Origin: Roseivirga thermotolerans
Lineage (GTDB): Bacteria; Bacteroidota; Bacteroidia; Cytophagales; Cyclobacteriaceae
Direction of reading: 5' to 3'
Length of the DNA: 64,000 bases
Assembly (NCBI RefSeq): GCF_014653175.1
Contig: NZ_BNAG01000004.1
Location: 496,001-560,000, forward strand
Part shown: one piece after another, positions 40,734-49,484 of the stretch
Layout of the letters: the number at the start of each line of letters is the position of its first letter
Position numbering within the stretch: the stretch's first letter is position 1
The notes under the pieces: model-generated
Database searches by the model: none
Seen by the model: the letters and a program-made list of their open reading frames with translations, nothing else
Told to the model about the DNA's origin: nothing
Program-made: the position numbers and the translations under genes

Positions 40734-42836
40734 CTAATTACTATCACCTACCGTTTCGAATAGTAGATTGTCACATTCTTGGATAATGTATTCCGGAATA
40801 ATATCGTATTCCATAGGGTTGAGTTGTGCTATAAATTCATTTTCTATATGATAGGTTTCATTGATAAACTTTTTGAGCACAGAGTTCTCAATGTTCAATT
40901 CAAAGAATCGAAACACCTGCAATTTCTCATACCCATTCTGACAACTACTATATAGGGTCATTAACTCACTATCATTTTGAAGAATATTCAACAGTGAATT
41001 GTAATCGAATTGGGGTATGTGTTCTTTAATGTCATTGCAGCCATTAAGAAGTTTATGAGGTTCCAATTCTGGATATTCCCTATTATCGCCTAGTTCTCTG
41101 GTATCAATTAGAGTAGGTCTTTTATGAAATAAATTTGAAAGCACTTGATATGCATCGCAGGAATCATCCAAGATTTCGAAGTGTCTACGTAGATATATTA
41201 ATTTAATAAGGTCTGGTAACTGGGTTTGTATTACTGACTTACAAATATTAGAGAAAGTCTGGATATTATCTTTTCTAATTTCCTTCTCAGTAATTACTCC
41301 TTCTCTGAGCTGTAAAAATGATGCCCTTGTAATCCCTTGGAAATTTCTCGACAATGACTTGACGGTGTCAATAATTGGTTCTACATCATGAGTTAGCATT
41401 AATACTGTTTTGCTTTTTAGGCAGAGCTCCGAGTCGCGTCTGAATAACATTTCCAATATTGCATACTTTTTGTTTTTGTCAAAGGATGAAATTGGGTCGT
41501 CAAGAATTATAATATCAGGCCTTTTAGCAAGACACTCATACATGAAGAGGACAATTGCGAAGGCATTTTTTTCACCAAAGCTTAAATGTTGGGTTCCACC
41601 ACTCAAATGCTCTGGATAATCGATATGATACAATTTTAATCGAGCCTGCTCTCTACTACCTGCAATCTTGACCTGATATTTATACCCTGCACTTGCAAGG
41701 AAGTTATTAATATCCAACTGATGTTTTTGAATTATTTGTCGTAGATGATTACGTTGATGGTTAATTTTTCCCTTTAATACTCCAGCTCTACTAATTATTT
41801 CGTCTATTGAATTATTGATTGGTTCGATTGCCAGTCGAGTATGATCGGAGTTCAAATGATCATAGAAATCTAAGCCAAGCCTAAATCCATTTAGTTTTTC
41901 TGTCACATCCTCTTCCTCAGTAAAGTCAAATCCAGAGAGTGTACGGAGCTGCTGAAGTTTTTTAGTCAGGTTGTCAATTTGCCTGCTAATGCTAATTAGA
42001 TAATCAATATGTTCCTGTTCTAAACCACTGTTTAGGGTTGTAATTGTTGTAAGTTTTGTTTTTGCATCCTCGGAAAGAAACTGACCCAAATTTCTAGTCA
42101 CCTCGATAATACTGACTAAATGCTTTATGGTATTCTTGTCGTATTCCTGTGCCACTTTTTGAATCTGTTCGGTCTTTTCAGCTGTTTCTGATGTACAATA
42201 AGGACAACTTGTCGAAAGTTCATTGAATGAATTGCCTTTAGTCTGCCAATCAACCCATTCTATACTCTTGTTACTTTGAATAAAAGGTTGATATAGCTCA
42301 AGTCCTGCTGGAATGTTTTTTATTTTGTTTCCCGAAGAAAGTGCTTTGATTCCGGTAGAAGCCTTTGAAATACCGGAGTTTGTGAGCTTAAACGCTTTTC
42401 CTAACTCTACCAAAGTATTGATTAGATAGTCTAAGTCTTGATTGTTTGTAAAAACCTGTTTTACATCAGACACCAACGATTCTATTTGACTTTCTAACTC
42501 CTTGTATTGATCGTTTCTTATTAGAATGTCGAAACTATTAGACAAAAGTTCATCTTGCTGAAAGACAAATTGACCTATATACTCTTCATTGAAGCATAAT
42601 ACGCTACTTATTCCTTCAAGTCCTTTAATGCTGGGAATATTGTCGGGTTCATTACTTCCACGATACTTAAAAGGTGTTAATTCGTTAAGTGTTGATCCCT
42701 TTGATTCTAATAATATTGCTTTTGAAATAGTACTTTTCCCTGTTCCATTTGGAGCTAATTTTATGTTCAACTTGTTTTCGACAATGTTGATTTCGGCTGA
42801 TTGAATATTGTTGCAGTTGTTAATAGAGACAATCAT
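40734..42836 (-). CDS. SMC/RloC-like AAA ATPase with zinc-hook-type CxxC and C-terminal effector-like region
   Basis: The 700-residue protein carries an ABC-type ATPase split by a coiled coil. Walker A is PNGTGKST (29-36), CPYC (C211 and C214) sits in the middle of the helical part like a zinc hook, then come signature HLSFGEKNAF, Walker B IIILDDPISSFD (D446/D447) and MLTHD. After the ATPase, from about residue 500, lies a further ~200 residues not typical of SMC proteins. There I see R550-x3-E554 and H571 (LRRHFE and NLFHKR), an order reminiscent of the Arg-Glu-His set of PrrC/RloC anticodon nucleases but with shorter spacing. It stands alone with no HNH or methylase partner. Function is uncertain; a defence role is plausible. 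Confidence 0.7.
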   Translation of the reverse strand: MIVSINNCNNIQSAEINIVENKLNIKLAPNGTGKSTISKAILLESKGSTLNELTPFKYRGSNEPDNIPSIKGLEGISSVLCFNEEYIGQFVFQQDELLSNSFDILIRNDQYKELESQIESLVSDVKQVFTNNQDLDYLINTLVELGKAFKLTNSGISKASTGIKALSSGNKIKNIPAGLELYQPFIQSNKSIEWVDWQTKGNSFNELSTSCPYCTSETAEKTEQIQKVAQEYDKNTIKHLVSIIEVTRNLGQFLSEDAKTKLTTITTLNSGLEQEHIDYLISISRQIDNLTKKLQQLRTLSGFDFTEEEDVTEKLNGFRLGLDFYDHLNSDHTRLAIEPINNSIDEIISRAGVLKGKINHQRNHLRQIIQKHQLDINNFLASAGYKYQVKIAGSREQARLKLYHIDYPEHLSGGTQHLSFGEKNAFAIVLFMYECLAKRPDIIILDDPISSFDKNKKYAILEMLFRRDSELCLKSKTVLMLTHDVEPIIDTVKSLSRNFQGITRASFLQLREGVITEKEIRKDNIQTFSNICKSVIQTQLPDLIKLIYLRRHFEILDDSCDAYQVLSNLFHKRPTLIDTRELGDNREYPELEPHKLLNGCNDIKEHIPQFDYNSLLNILQNDSELMTLYSSCQNGYEKLQVFRFFELNIENSVLKKFINETYHIENEFIAQLNPMEYDIIPEYIIQECDNLLFETVGDSN

Positions 42837-43181
42837 ACGCTTTAAAGGGATTTACTTTTTGCTGGAAAGTTCTTTTCATGAAAATCTAATCCAAGCAATT
42901 CTTTAGGTTGGAAAATAACTTAACAGAAAAGCACAGAGAGTGAAAGGATGTTGTGTGTTTTCTAGATTGAAGAAAGGCATTTTGGGGAAAATTTACAAGT
43001 GAAGCGATATGGTGCTAAACTCTAGGAGATTCTTCGGTCGTATCTTCTTTGATATTCATCAAGATGTTTCATTCCTCTGAATGACGCTTACCGAGGCATT
43101 TGAGGTTCATTAATGCATCAATGACTATTGAATAATGACCAGTCTACCAACTGACTGATTCCCCGATTTCCGTTCAACCGA
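42837..43181. other. 345-bp spacer with no recognised content
   Basis: This lies upstream of the ATPase gene and downstream of hrpB, both on the minus strand, so it should contain the ATPase promoter. I see no convincing ORF, tRNA or terminator. The part nearest hrpB is rich in short ACTGATTC/TGACTATTG-like words without clear repeat structure. Confidence 0.5.
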
Positions 43182-45668
43182 TCACTGATTCCTCCTCTTA
43201 ACTCCCCGAATAGCCGGTTCATTCCACGGATCATCAGGCCAGACATGTTTGGGATAGCGTCTTTTCAGTTCCTTTCTCACTTCGAAATAGGCGTCTGACC
43301 AAAAGCTTTTCAGGTCGGAGGTAATTTGAACGGGTTTGAAACCGGGAGAGAGCAGGTGCATCAGCACGCTTTGTTTTCCGGCATTGATCTTAGGGGTTTC
43401 GGCCATACCAAAGACTTCCTGTATGCGGACGGCTAAAATAGGGGCTTCAGCATTGTCTCGATAAGCGAGGCGAATTTGTGAACCACTCGGCACTTCAATT
43501 TTTTCCGGGGCCAGGTCATTCAGTTTGCTTTGCTGGTCAAAACTCAAACTGTGGTGTAAAATGTCTTTAAGCTTAAGCTTTTTGAGGTCTTCCGGCTTGC
43601 GGATGTTATTGAGATAAGGGGCCAGCCAGTCACCACAGGTTTGGAGTAGGGAAGAAGTACTTACTTCCGGCCATAGTTCTTCAGGGTTCCATTTCCTGAG
43701 CGATAACACACGGCTTTGCCATTGGTTTACCTCCTCATTAAAGTCGAGCAAACGTTCGCCTTCTTTCTTTATGGCATCTACTATGGCATTCACTAAATGG
43801 GCTGGATCCGGATCGGGCAAGGGAGTGCTTCTTAGCACAATGCTACCGATGCACAGGTTTTTGGAAGCAATAAGCCCTCCATCTTCTGTATCCCAGGTAA
43901 TTACTTCTTTCTCTTTTACTAAAGGAGCCAGATCTCTGGGGTTGAGAGGGGAGGCCATATGAATTTTACCCATACCGTCTCGAGCATCGATATGGCAAAC
44001 GGCCAACCAAGGCTCAGCAGCCAAATCATCTCGATGACCGGCCATGGCATAGCGACCGTTAGACAATTGGAATTGGGCATTATTACCAGGACGAGCACAG
44101 GCAATGCGTTCCGGATAGGCGTGGGTGAGCAAAACACCAGTTTCATATGGATCGACAAAGTCGTTTTCTGCCTCAATCTGAAACAGTTTGCGGTATTGCT
44201 CGGCTATTTTTTCTATCCGTTGCAGCTTTTTACCATCGCGATTTTCCCTTCGGTGAGTTCTCAAGGCTTCTATGCGCGTATTAATGTCTATTCCTGCCTC
44301 TTTGCCGAGCGGATCGCGCTCTTCAAGCAAGGCTGCAATATCTGTAGCCAAAGCCAATTGATCGTGCTCCTCTGCCAACAAGAGCATATGAGCTATTCGC
44401 GGATGGCAAGGTAGCCTGAGCATCTTTTTGCCATGCTCTGTTATCTTTCCATTTTCCAAAGCCTCCAGTTGGTGTAAAAGGTCTCTGGCTTGCGCTAATG
44501 GGCCGGCAGGAGGGGGCGTAAGCCATGTCATTTGTTGTGGGTCTATGATACCCCATTGGGCCATATCGAGTACTAGTGAAGCCAGGTCGGCTTCCATAAT
44601 CTCCGGTACAATGTGCTCAGTCATTCTTTGGTGCGTAACTGGGCTCCACATGCGATAGCAATGGCCTGCACTTAAACGCCCTGCCCGGCCGGCTCGCTGA
44701 TCTGCTGAATCTCTGGAAATACGGACTGTTTCTAAACGAGACAGGCCGGAGTTCGGGTCGAACTTAGAAGTGCGTCCAAAACCACTATCAATAACCACTT
44801 TAATCCCTTCAATGGTCAAGCTGGTTTCGGCAATATTGGTAGCCAGAACTACTTTTCGTTTACCGCTACGATCGGGCATAATGGCGGCCTGTTGCTTATG
44901 AGGCGGTAAACTTCCATAGAGCTGATGAATGGCCATTCCTTTTAAGCTTCCTCTCAACAGGTCGGCCGTTTTCTGAATTTCTCTTTGACCGGGAAGAAAC
45001 ACCAGAATATCTCCATCGTGAAGCCTGGCCGCTTTGCTGATGGTCTTGGAGATTAGCTCAGGAATTAAAAATTCATCGATATCTCCTTCATAAATTATTT
45101 CTACGGGGTATTGCCGGCCTTCACTGACTACCGCAGGAGCTTTTAAGAGGCTGGTCAACTGCGGCATATTTAAGGTAGCAGACATAATCATAATGCGCAG
45201 GTCGGGCCGAAGCACTTGTTGAGCTTCTCTACAAAGTGCCAGAGCTACATCTGCATGGATGCTACGCTCATGAAATTCATCGAAAATGACCATTCCAATA
45301 CCGGAAAGCTCATTGTCTGACTGAATCATACGGGTGAGTATGCCCTCAGTAACTACTTCAATCTTGGTTTTATCTGAAACCCGATTGTCAAACCGAATAC
45401 GGTAGCCAACAGTCTCGCCAACCTTTTCCTCAAGGAAGTAAGCCATGCGCTCCGCAATGGTACGAGCAGCCAGCCTGCGTGGTTCCAGCATGATGATCTT
45501 CTGACCCTTGAGCCAAGGCTCATCCATCAAAGTAAGTGGTAAAAGCGTACTTTTTCCTGCGCCCGGAGGTGCATTAACGATTAGCGTATTCTTTTCAGCA
45601 AGGTGCTTTCTGGTATCGGGAACAACTTCCTTTACAGGGAGGTCTATATGTTGGTATTGAAAACTCAT
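43182..45668 (-). CDS. hrpB: ATP-dependent RNA helicase HrpB
   Basis: The 828-residue DEAH-type helicase has Walker A APPGAGKST (33-41), EPRRLAART motif Ia, DEFHERS (130-136, an F-for-A variant of DEAH that is usual in HrpB), SATLN motif III and a second RecA domain with TNIAETSLTIEG and QRAGRAGR. The HA2/OB-fold region and HrpB-specific C-terminus (about 680-828, SVLMHLLSPGFKPVQITSDL) complete it. HrpB is a cytoplasmic 3'-5' RNA helicase of uncertain physiological target. Length matches the family. A short spacer leads into the tandem repeat array above 45.8 kb, from which it is divergently read. Confidence 0.95.
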   Translation of the reverse strand: MSFQYQHIDLPVKEVVPDTRKHLAEKNTLIVNAPPGAGKSTLLPLTLMDEPWLKGQKIIMLEPRRLAARTIAERMAYFLEEKVGETVGYRIRFDNRVSDKTKIEVVTEGILTRMIQSDNELSGIGMVIFDEFHERSIHADVALALCREAQQVLRPDLRIMIMSATLNMPQLTSLLKAPAVVSEGRQYPVEIIYEGDIDEFLIPELISKTISKAARLHDGDILVFLPGQREIQKTADLLRGSLKGMAIHQLYGSLPPHKQQAAIMPDRSGKRKVVLATNIAETSLTIEGIKVVIDSGFGRTSKFDPNSGLSRLETVRISRDSADQRAGRAGRLSAGHCYRMWSPVTHQRMTEHIVPEIMEADLASLVLDMAQWGIIDPQQMTWLTPPPAGPLAQARDLLHQLEALENGKITEHGKKMLRLPCHPRIAHMLLLAEEHDQLALATDIAALLEERDPLGKEAGIDINTRIEALRTHRRENRDGKKLQRIEKIAEQYRKLFQIEAENDFVDPYETGVLLTHAYPERIACARPGNNAQFQLSNGRYAMAGHRDDLAAEPWLAVCHIDARDGMGKIHMASPLNPRDLAPLVKEKEVITWDTEDGGLIASKNLCIGSIVLRSTPLPDPDPAHLVNAIVDAIKKEGERLLDFNEEVNQWQSRVLSLRKWNPEELWPEVSTSSLLQTCGDWLAPYLNNIRKPEDLKKLKLKDILHHSLSFDQQSKLNDLAPEKIEVPSGSQIRLAYRDNAEAPILAVRIQEVFGMAETPKINAGKQSVLMHLLSPGFKPVQITSDLKSFWSDAYFEVRKELKRRYPKHVWPDDPWNEPAIRGVKRRNQ

Positions 45669-45804
45669 AGGGTAATTGAGCTGCGAAGGTAAGGACTAAA
45701 GTATTGCGATGTGAGATATACTTAGTGCGAAATGGGTTTTAGAACTGAAGAGACTATGGTCTACTCGGGGTTGAGAGGAATAAAATAATTACTCTGAACA
45801 AAAA

Positions 45805-46632
45805 TAATTCAGACTTGAAGTCTTTTGGGTCGCATTTGTTAGGTCCGGTATACTAGCCAAAAACTGTGTCCTCACAGCGTCTTTTAACAGCCATTTGTGA
45901 AGACACACTTAGAGGCAAGGTTTAGATATATACTGCTTGCGACTTAAGTAAGTAACCCTAAAAAGTAATTCGGACTTGAAGTCTTTTGGGTCGCATTTGT
46001 TATATCCGGTATACTAGCCACAAGCTGTGTCCTCACAGCGTCTTTTAGCAGCCATTTGTGAAGACACAAATGGAGGCAAGGTTCAGAAATATACTGCTTG
46101 CGACTTAAGTAAGTAACCCTAAAAAATAATTCAGACTTGAAGTCTTTTAGGTCGCATTTGTTAGGTCCAGTATACTAGCCAAAAACTGTGTCCTCACAGC
46201 GTCTTTTAACAGCCATTTGTGAAGACACACTTAGAGGCAAGGTTTAGAAATATACTGCTTGCGACTTAAGTAAGTAACCCTAAAAAATAATTCAGACATG
46301 AAGTCTTTTGGGTCGCATTTGTTATATCCGGTATACTAGCCACAAGCTGTGTCCTCACAGCGTCTTTTAACAGCCATTTGTGAGGACACAAATGGAGGCA
46401 AGGTTCAGAAATATACTTCTTGCGACTTAAGTAAGTAACCCTAAAAAATAATTCAGACTTGAAGTCTTTTGGGTCGCATTTGTTAGGTCCGGTATACTAG
46501 CCACAAGCTGTGTCTTCACAGCGTCTTTTAACAGCCATTTGTGAAGACACAAATGGAGGCAAGGTTCAGAAATATACTTCTTGCGACTTAAGTAAGTAAC
46601 CCTAAAAAATAATTCGGACTTGAAGTCTTTGG
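45805..46632. repeat. 161-bp tandem repeat array, five full units plus a partial sixth
   Basis: Units begin at 45805, 45966, 46127, 46288 and 46449, each exactly 161 bp; a sixth starts at 46610 and loses similarity after ~22 bases. Nested inverted repeats recur in every unit: outer GTCGCA/TGCGAC (first unit 45829-45834 and 45938-45943) and inner TGTGTCCTCACA/TGTGAAGACACA (45865-45876 and 45896-45907). Unit 4 (C with G) and unit 5 (T with A) carry matched changes in the two arms, which restores perfect pairing. Units 1 and 3 share one variant interior (CCAAAAACTG, CACTTAGAGG) and 2, 4 and 5 another (CCACAAGCTG, CAAATGGAGG). No ORF of note spans it. It sits between hrpB and a secreted-protein gene. 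Confidence 0.95.
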
Positions 46633-46678
46633 GCTAGTTTTGTTATGTTCAAACAAATTTTTTAAAACTAAAAACATA

Positions 46679-47335
46679 ATGACAAAATTTAAAGCATTAA
46701 TCACACTCGTTATTTTCATTTTTATTATCAATGTTAGTTACGCTCAAAATAGGTTATATGAACACCCAAATTTCCCTCAGATAGCTGCTAAACATCAGAT
46801 GATAGCTATTCTCCCTTTTAAGGCAACTGTCAACTTAAGGCCAAAGCAGATGGAGCAAATGACCTCCGAACAACTGGCGGATATGGCAAAACTTGAGGGT
46901 TATAATATTCAAGAATCAATGTATTCATGGTTTTTAACTAGAAAAGGAAGGGGCGAAATGGTAGTAAATGTTCAAAATACCGTAGAAACTAATGCAATCC
47001 TTGAAAAAAATGGTTTTGAGTACAACTCGATATCTAAATATACACCAAAGGAATTAGCAGGATTACTAGGAGTTGATGCGGTTATTATGGGTAGCTTTGA
47101 AACGTCAAAGCCAATGTCTGAAGGAGCTTCAATTGCGCTTGGTTTGCTCATTGGCTTTTGGGGTAGCACAGACAAAGCAGTATTGAATATGTTTATCTAC
47201 AATGGGGAAGATGGAGAAACCTTGTTCAACTACAATAGAGCAGTCAATGGCTCATTAGGCACTAATACCGATAATCTTATCAATAGATTAATGAGAAAGT
47301 CTTCAAGAAAGATCGCATACACTAATAAAAAATAG
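46679..47335 (+). CDS. Secreted protein, possibly CsgG/GNA1162-like
   Basis: The 218-residue product begins MTKFKALITLVIFIFIINVS and has a signal peptide ending near YAQ, so it is exported. The part IAILPFKATVNLRP, then GVDAVIMGSFETSKPM and a Gly-rich hydrophobic stretch (ASIALGLLIGFWG) with a final amphipathic region, recalls the nucleoside-binding-like fold of CsgG/GNA1162 lipoproteins, but no Cys lipobox is present. I choose the ATG at 46679 because the earlier in-frame start at 46640 adds 13 residues without signal-peptide character. The gene starts 47 bp after the last traces of the 161-bp array, whose final partial unit borders its promoter. Confidence 0.65.
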   Translation: MTKFKALITLVIFIFIINVSYAQNRLYEHPNFPQIAAKHQMIAILPFKATVNLRPKQMEQMTSEQLADMAKLEGYNIQESMYSWFLTRKGRGEMVVNVQNTVETNAILEKNGFEYNSISKYTPKELAGLLGVDAVIMGSFETSKPMSEGASIALGLLIGFWGSTDKAVLNMFIYNGEDGETLFNYNRAVNGSLGTNTDNLINRLMRKSSRKIAYTNKK

Positions 47336-47354
47336 AGTAAAAGTTAATGTGTAG

Positions 47355-47386
47355 AAAACCGGAAGTCAATAAAGGCTTTCGGTTTT
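47355..47386 (+). terminator. Weak hairpin after the secreted-protein gene
   Basis: AAAACCGGAAG...CTTTCGGTTTT is an imperfect stem 20 bp after the stop at 47335, with a short T-containing tail. It is a probable intrinsic terminator, weaker than average. Confidence 0.45.
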
Positions 47387-47559
47387 ACATTTCTAATCAT
47401 TTGGTTTAGTAGAAATAAGTAACTGAAATAGGTGCTTAGGTATACATGACTGAGAAATTTTAGGCATTCTTATAGTCACGCCTAGGCTTTCTCCCAAAGG
47501 TCGAAATGACTTTCCATTGAGGTACTCTCTCAGGACTCACACTATGCTGTTACTGAAGG

Positions 47560-47612
47560 GGCAAATCCCCCGGCCTAAAGGCCACCCCCTTTGTTTCAAA
47601 GGGGGATTGGTT
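47560..47612. repeat. Stray copy of the CCCCCTTT/AAAGGGGG repeat
   Basis: GCAAATCCCCCGGCCTAAAGGCC is followed by CCCCCTTTGTTTCAAAGGGGG and GATTGG, the same architecture as the repeat arms at 13.9-15 kb. The rest of the 47336-47807 gap (about 470 bp) shows no real ORF. Confidence 0.65.
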
Positions 47613-47780
47613 CGTGCCAGAGTTAAGGACTGCGGTCTGAACTGGCAGAATGTACTGTCCCTCGCCTCGAGGAGAGATAAAAGCGTGTGGCTCATTCCAG
47701 TCTCAAAACTCACTACATGCATCGCAATACAATATTAACATTAGCTATAACTCCTTCGAACATTTTAGCGGCTCACTTTG

Positions 47781-47788
47781 TATGTTTG
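47781..47788 (+). promoter_or_regulatory. Bacteroidota-type -7 element (TATGTTTG) before yaaA
   Basis: TATGTTTG matches the Bacteroidota sigma-A -7 consensus TAnnTTTG exactly and lies 20 bp before the yaaA start codon. I do not find an equally clear TTG at -33, so this is a partial match only. Confidence 0.5.
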
Positions 47789-47807
47789 CACAAAGAGTAA
47801 AAACGAT

Positions 47808-48572
47808 ATGCTATTAGTACTTTCCCCAGCCAAGACCCTCGATTTTGAAACCCCATGCGACAAGGAAAAAACCTATCCGAAATTCCAGAAAGAAGCACTG
47901 GAGCTTATTGGAGTGCTGAAGGAGAAAAGTCCGGAAGAAATTCAGGAGTTAATGGATTTGAGTGAAAACCTGGCAGAGCTTAACGCTGACCGGTACAGGA
48001 AATTTACCAAGAGCAAAAATCCTAAAACAGCCAAGCAGGCGGTTTATGCTTTTAAAGGAGATGTGTATGTAGGGCTTGAAGCTGAAGAGCTGAGCCATGA
48101 CGATATTCTCTACGCTCAGGAGCATTTGCGCATACTCTCAGGCTTGTACGGTCTGTTGCGTCCGCTCGACCTTATTCAACCCTATCGATTAGAAATGGGC
48201 ACCCGACTGGCTTTTGATGACCATACCACACTCTATAACTATTGGGCCGATAAGATTGTAGCTCAGGTAATGCGCGACCTCAAAAAGCAAGGCGACAAAG
48301 TACTAATCAACCTGGCCTCTCAGGAGTACTTCAAAGCTATTGACAGGCCAAGCCTAAAGGCCAGAGTGGTCAATGTTGAGTTTAAGGATATGAAGAATGG
48401 TGAGTATAAGATCATCTCATTCTTTGCTAAAAAGGCCAGAGGTTTAATGGCTCAGTATATCATCAAGAATCGTATCAATGAGGTGGAAGGACTTAAAGGC
48501 TTTGATTATGAGGGTTATTGGTTCGATGCAGAGGGTTCGGATGAGAATAATTTGTTGTTTAAGAGAGGGTAG
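47808..48572 (+). CDS. yaaA: Peroxide stress protein YaaA
   Basis: The 254-residue cytoplasmic protein of the UPF0246/DUF328 family starts MLLVLSPAKTLDFE. It continues with FTKSKNPKTAKQAVYAFKGDVYVGL, then HLRILSGLYGLLRPLDLIQPYRLEMGTRL and VLINLASQEYFKAI, and ends in YWFDAEGSDENNLLFKR. Members bind DNA and lower free iron during hydrogen-peroxide stress. I use the ATG at 47808, since the upstream 10 codons do not resemble the family. It converges with the phosphodiesterase-like gene at 48656 across an 80-bp gap. The molecular mechanism of this family remains partly unclear. Confidence 0.94.
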   Translation: MLLVLSPAKTLDFETPCDKEKTYPKFQKEALELIGVLKEKSPEEIQELMDLSENLAELNADRYRKFTKSKNPKTAKQAVYAFKGDVYVGLEAEELSHDDILYAQEHLRILSGLYGLLRPLDLIQPYRLEMGTRLAFDDHTTLYNYWADKIVAQVMRDLKKQGDKVLINLASQEYFKAIDRPSLKARVVNVEFKDMKNGEYKIISFFAKKARGLMAQYIIKNRINEVEGLKGFDYEGYWFDAEGSDENNLLFKRG

Positions 48573-48655
48573 ATATTCTCTGAAGGCTGAGAAAGCAAAG
48601 TACCAACGGCCTGTCTTCTCACGGTTATTGGCCATCGACTTTCGTAAATGAAGAA

Positions 48656-49477
48656 TTAATGTGTAAGCTGCACAGTAGCTACCAAAGGCCTATGATCAGA
48701 AACAAGCGGCTCATCCAGTAAATCGATAAACGTTACCTGCAGTTGTGACTTTGGGGTATTCCTATACACTACATGGTCAATTTCTACCTTTGTGTTCCCC
48801 TGAAAGCTAAGGTTATCGGGGCCTTTAGGAACAAAGACAAAACCGGCCTCATAGAATAACCGCATGGTTGGTGAATCCGGCTCACAATTAAAGTCTCCGG
48901 TAATAATTGTCGGTAAATCAAATTGGTTTAAGTATTCAATTAGCGTAGCTGCCTGTGCCAGGCGTGTTTCTTGACCTTCCAGGCCCGCTATCCAGTCTAA
49001 ATGTACATTGGCAAATAGGATAGAGGTACCTTGAGCCACTTCTATCTCTTGAACAATGGATATTCTTGGTTCATAAACACCATCCGGTAAAGGGAGTATT
49101 TTCGTTAAACTGACAGGCTTTGCTGAAAGGGTAGACATACCATAGCCCCCTCCCTGAAAGGTCATAAACTGCCCAAAAGTGCCAGTCATGTGGAGTTCAC
49201 TAGCCAAAAAGTGGGTTTGGTCTACACTGTCTGATCGCTCTGCGAAATGATCAATTTCCTGAAGGGCAACCAGATCAGGTGACTGGGCTTTAATAACCTC
49301 TAAAGCACGCGATAGGTCCAACTGCTGGTCGTTTCCAACACCATGTTTGATGTTGTAAGACATGATCTTGAACTCTGTGATTTGCGTCTGAGAGCAAGAG
49401 CTAATGATAAGGAACACTAAAGTTAGTCTAAGGACTATAAGCGCAGACTTCTTAAAGTGTTCCTTGCAATTATTCAA
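48656..49477 (-). CDS. Endonuclease/exonuclease/phosphatase-family lipoprotein
   Basis: The EEP domain shows FKIMSYNIKHGVG (N and H), LVALQEIDHF (catalytic E), FANVHLDW, TIITGDFNCEPDSPTM (GDFN) and VSDHRPLVATV (SDHRP), the full set of Mg-dependent phosphodiesterase motifs. It is preceded by a hydrophobic segment ending in the lipobox ISSC, so it is envelope-anchored. The longest frame starts at ATG 49564, but that would overlap the upstream gene by 80 bp. A TTG at 49477 lies just 7 bases past that gene's stop and suits a coupled start, so I use it, though this is uncertain. Substrate may be a nucleic acid, phospholipid or inositol phosphate. Confidence 0.83.
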   Translation of the reverse strand: MNNCKEHFKKSALIVLRLTLVFLIISSCSQTQITEFKIMSYNIKHGVGNDQQLDLSRALEVIKAQSPDLVALQEIDHFAERSDSVDQTHFLASELHMTGTFGQFMTFQGGGYGMSTLSAKPVSLTKILPLPDGVYEPRISIVQEIEVAQGTSILFANVHLDWIAGLEGQETRLAQAATLIEYLNQFDLPTIITGDFNCEPDSPTMRLFYEAGFVFVPKGPDNLSFQGNTKVEIDHVVYRNTPKSQLQVTFIDLLDEPLVSDHRPLVATVQLTH

Positions 49478-49484
49478 TACGGCT

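Noticed and set aside
40734-42836. Septu/retron-type ATPase paired with an HNH effector
   Set aside because: No HNH or reverse transcriptase gene lies beside it; the C-terminal extension is part of the same protein, so the pair models do not fit.
45805-46632. Tandem array as a CRISPR or integron cassette array
   Set aside because: CRISPR needs short repeats with unique spacers; here whole 161-bp units repeat with no unique spacers. GTTAGGT in some units matches an integron core-site word, but the partner core word and cassette genes are missing and half the units lack it.
47517-47738. ORF at 47517 in the gap before yaaA
   Set aside because: It runs through the CCCCC/GGGGG repeat arm and has low-complexity composition; both strands are open here by chance.
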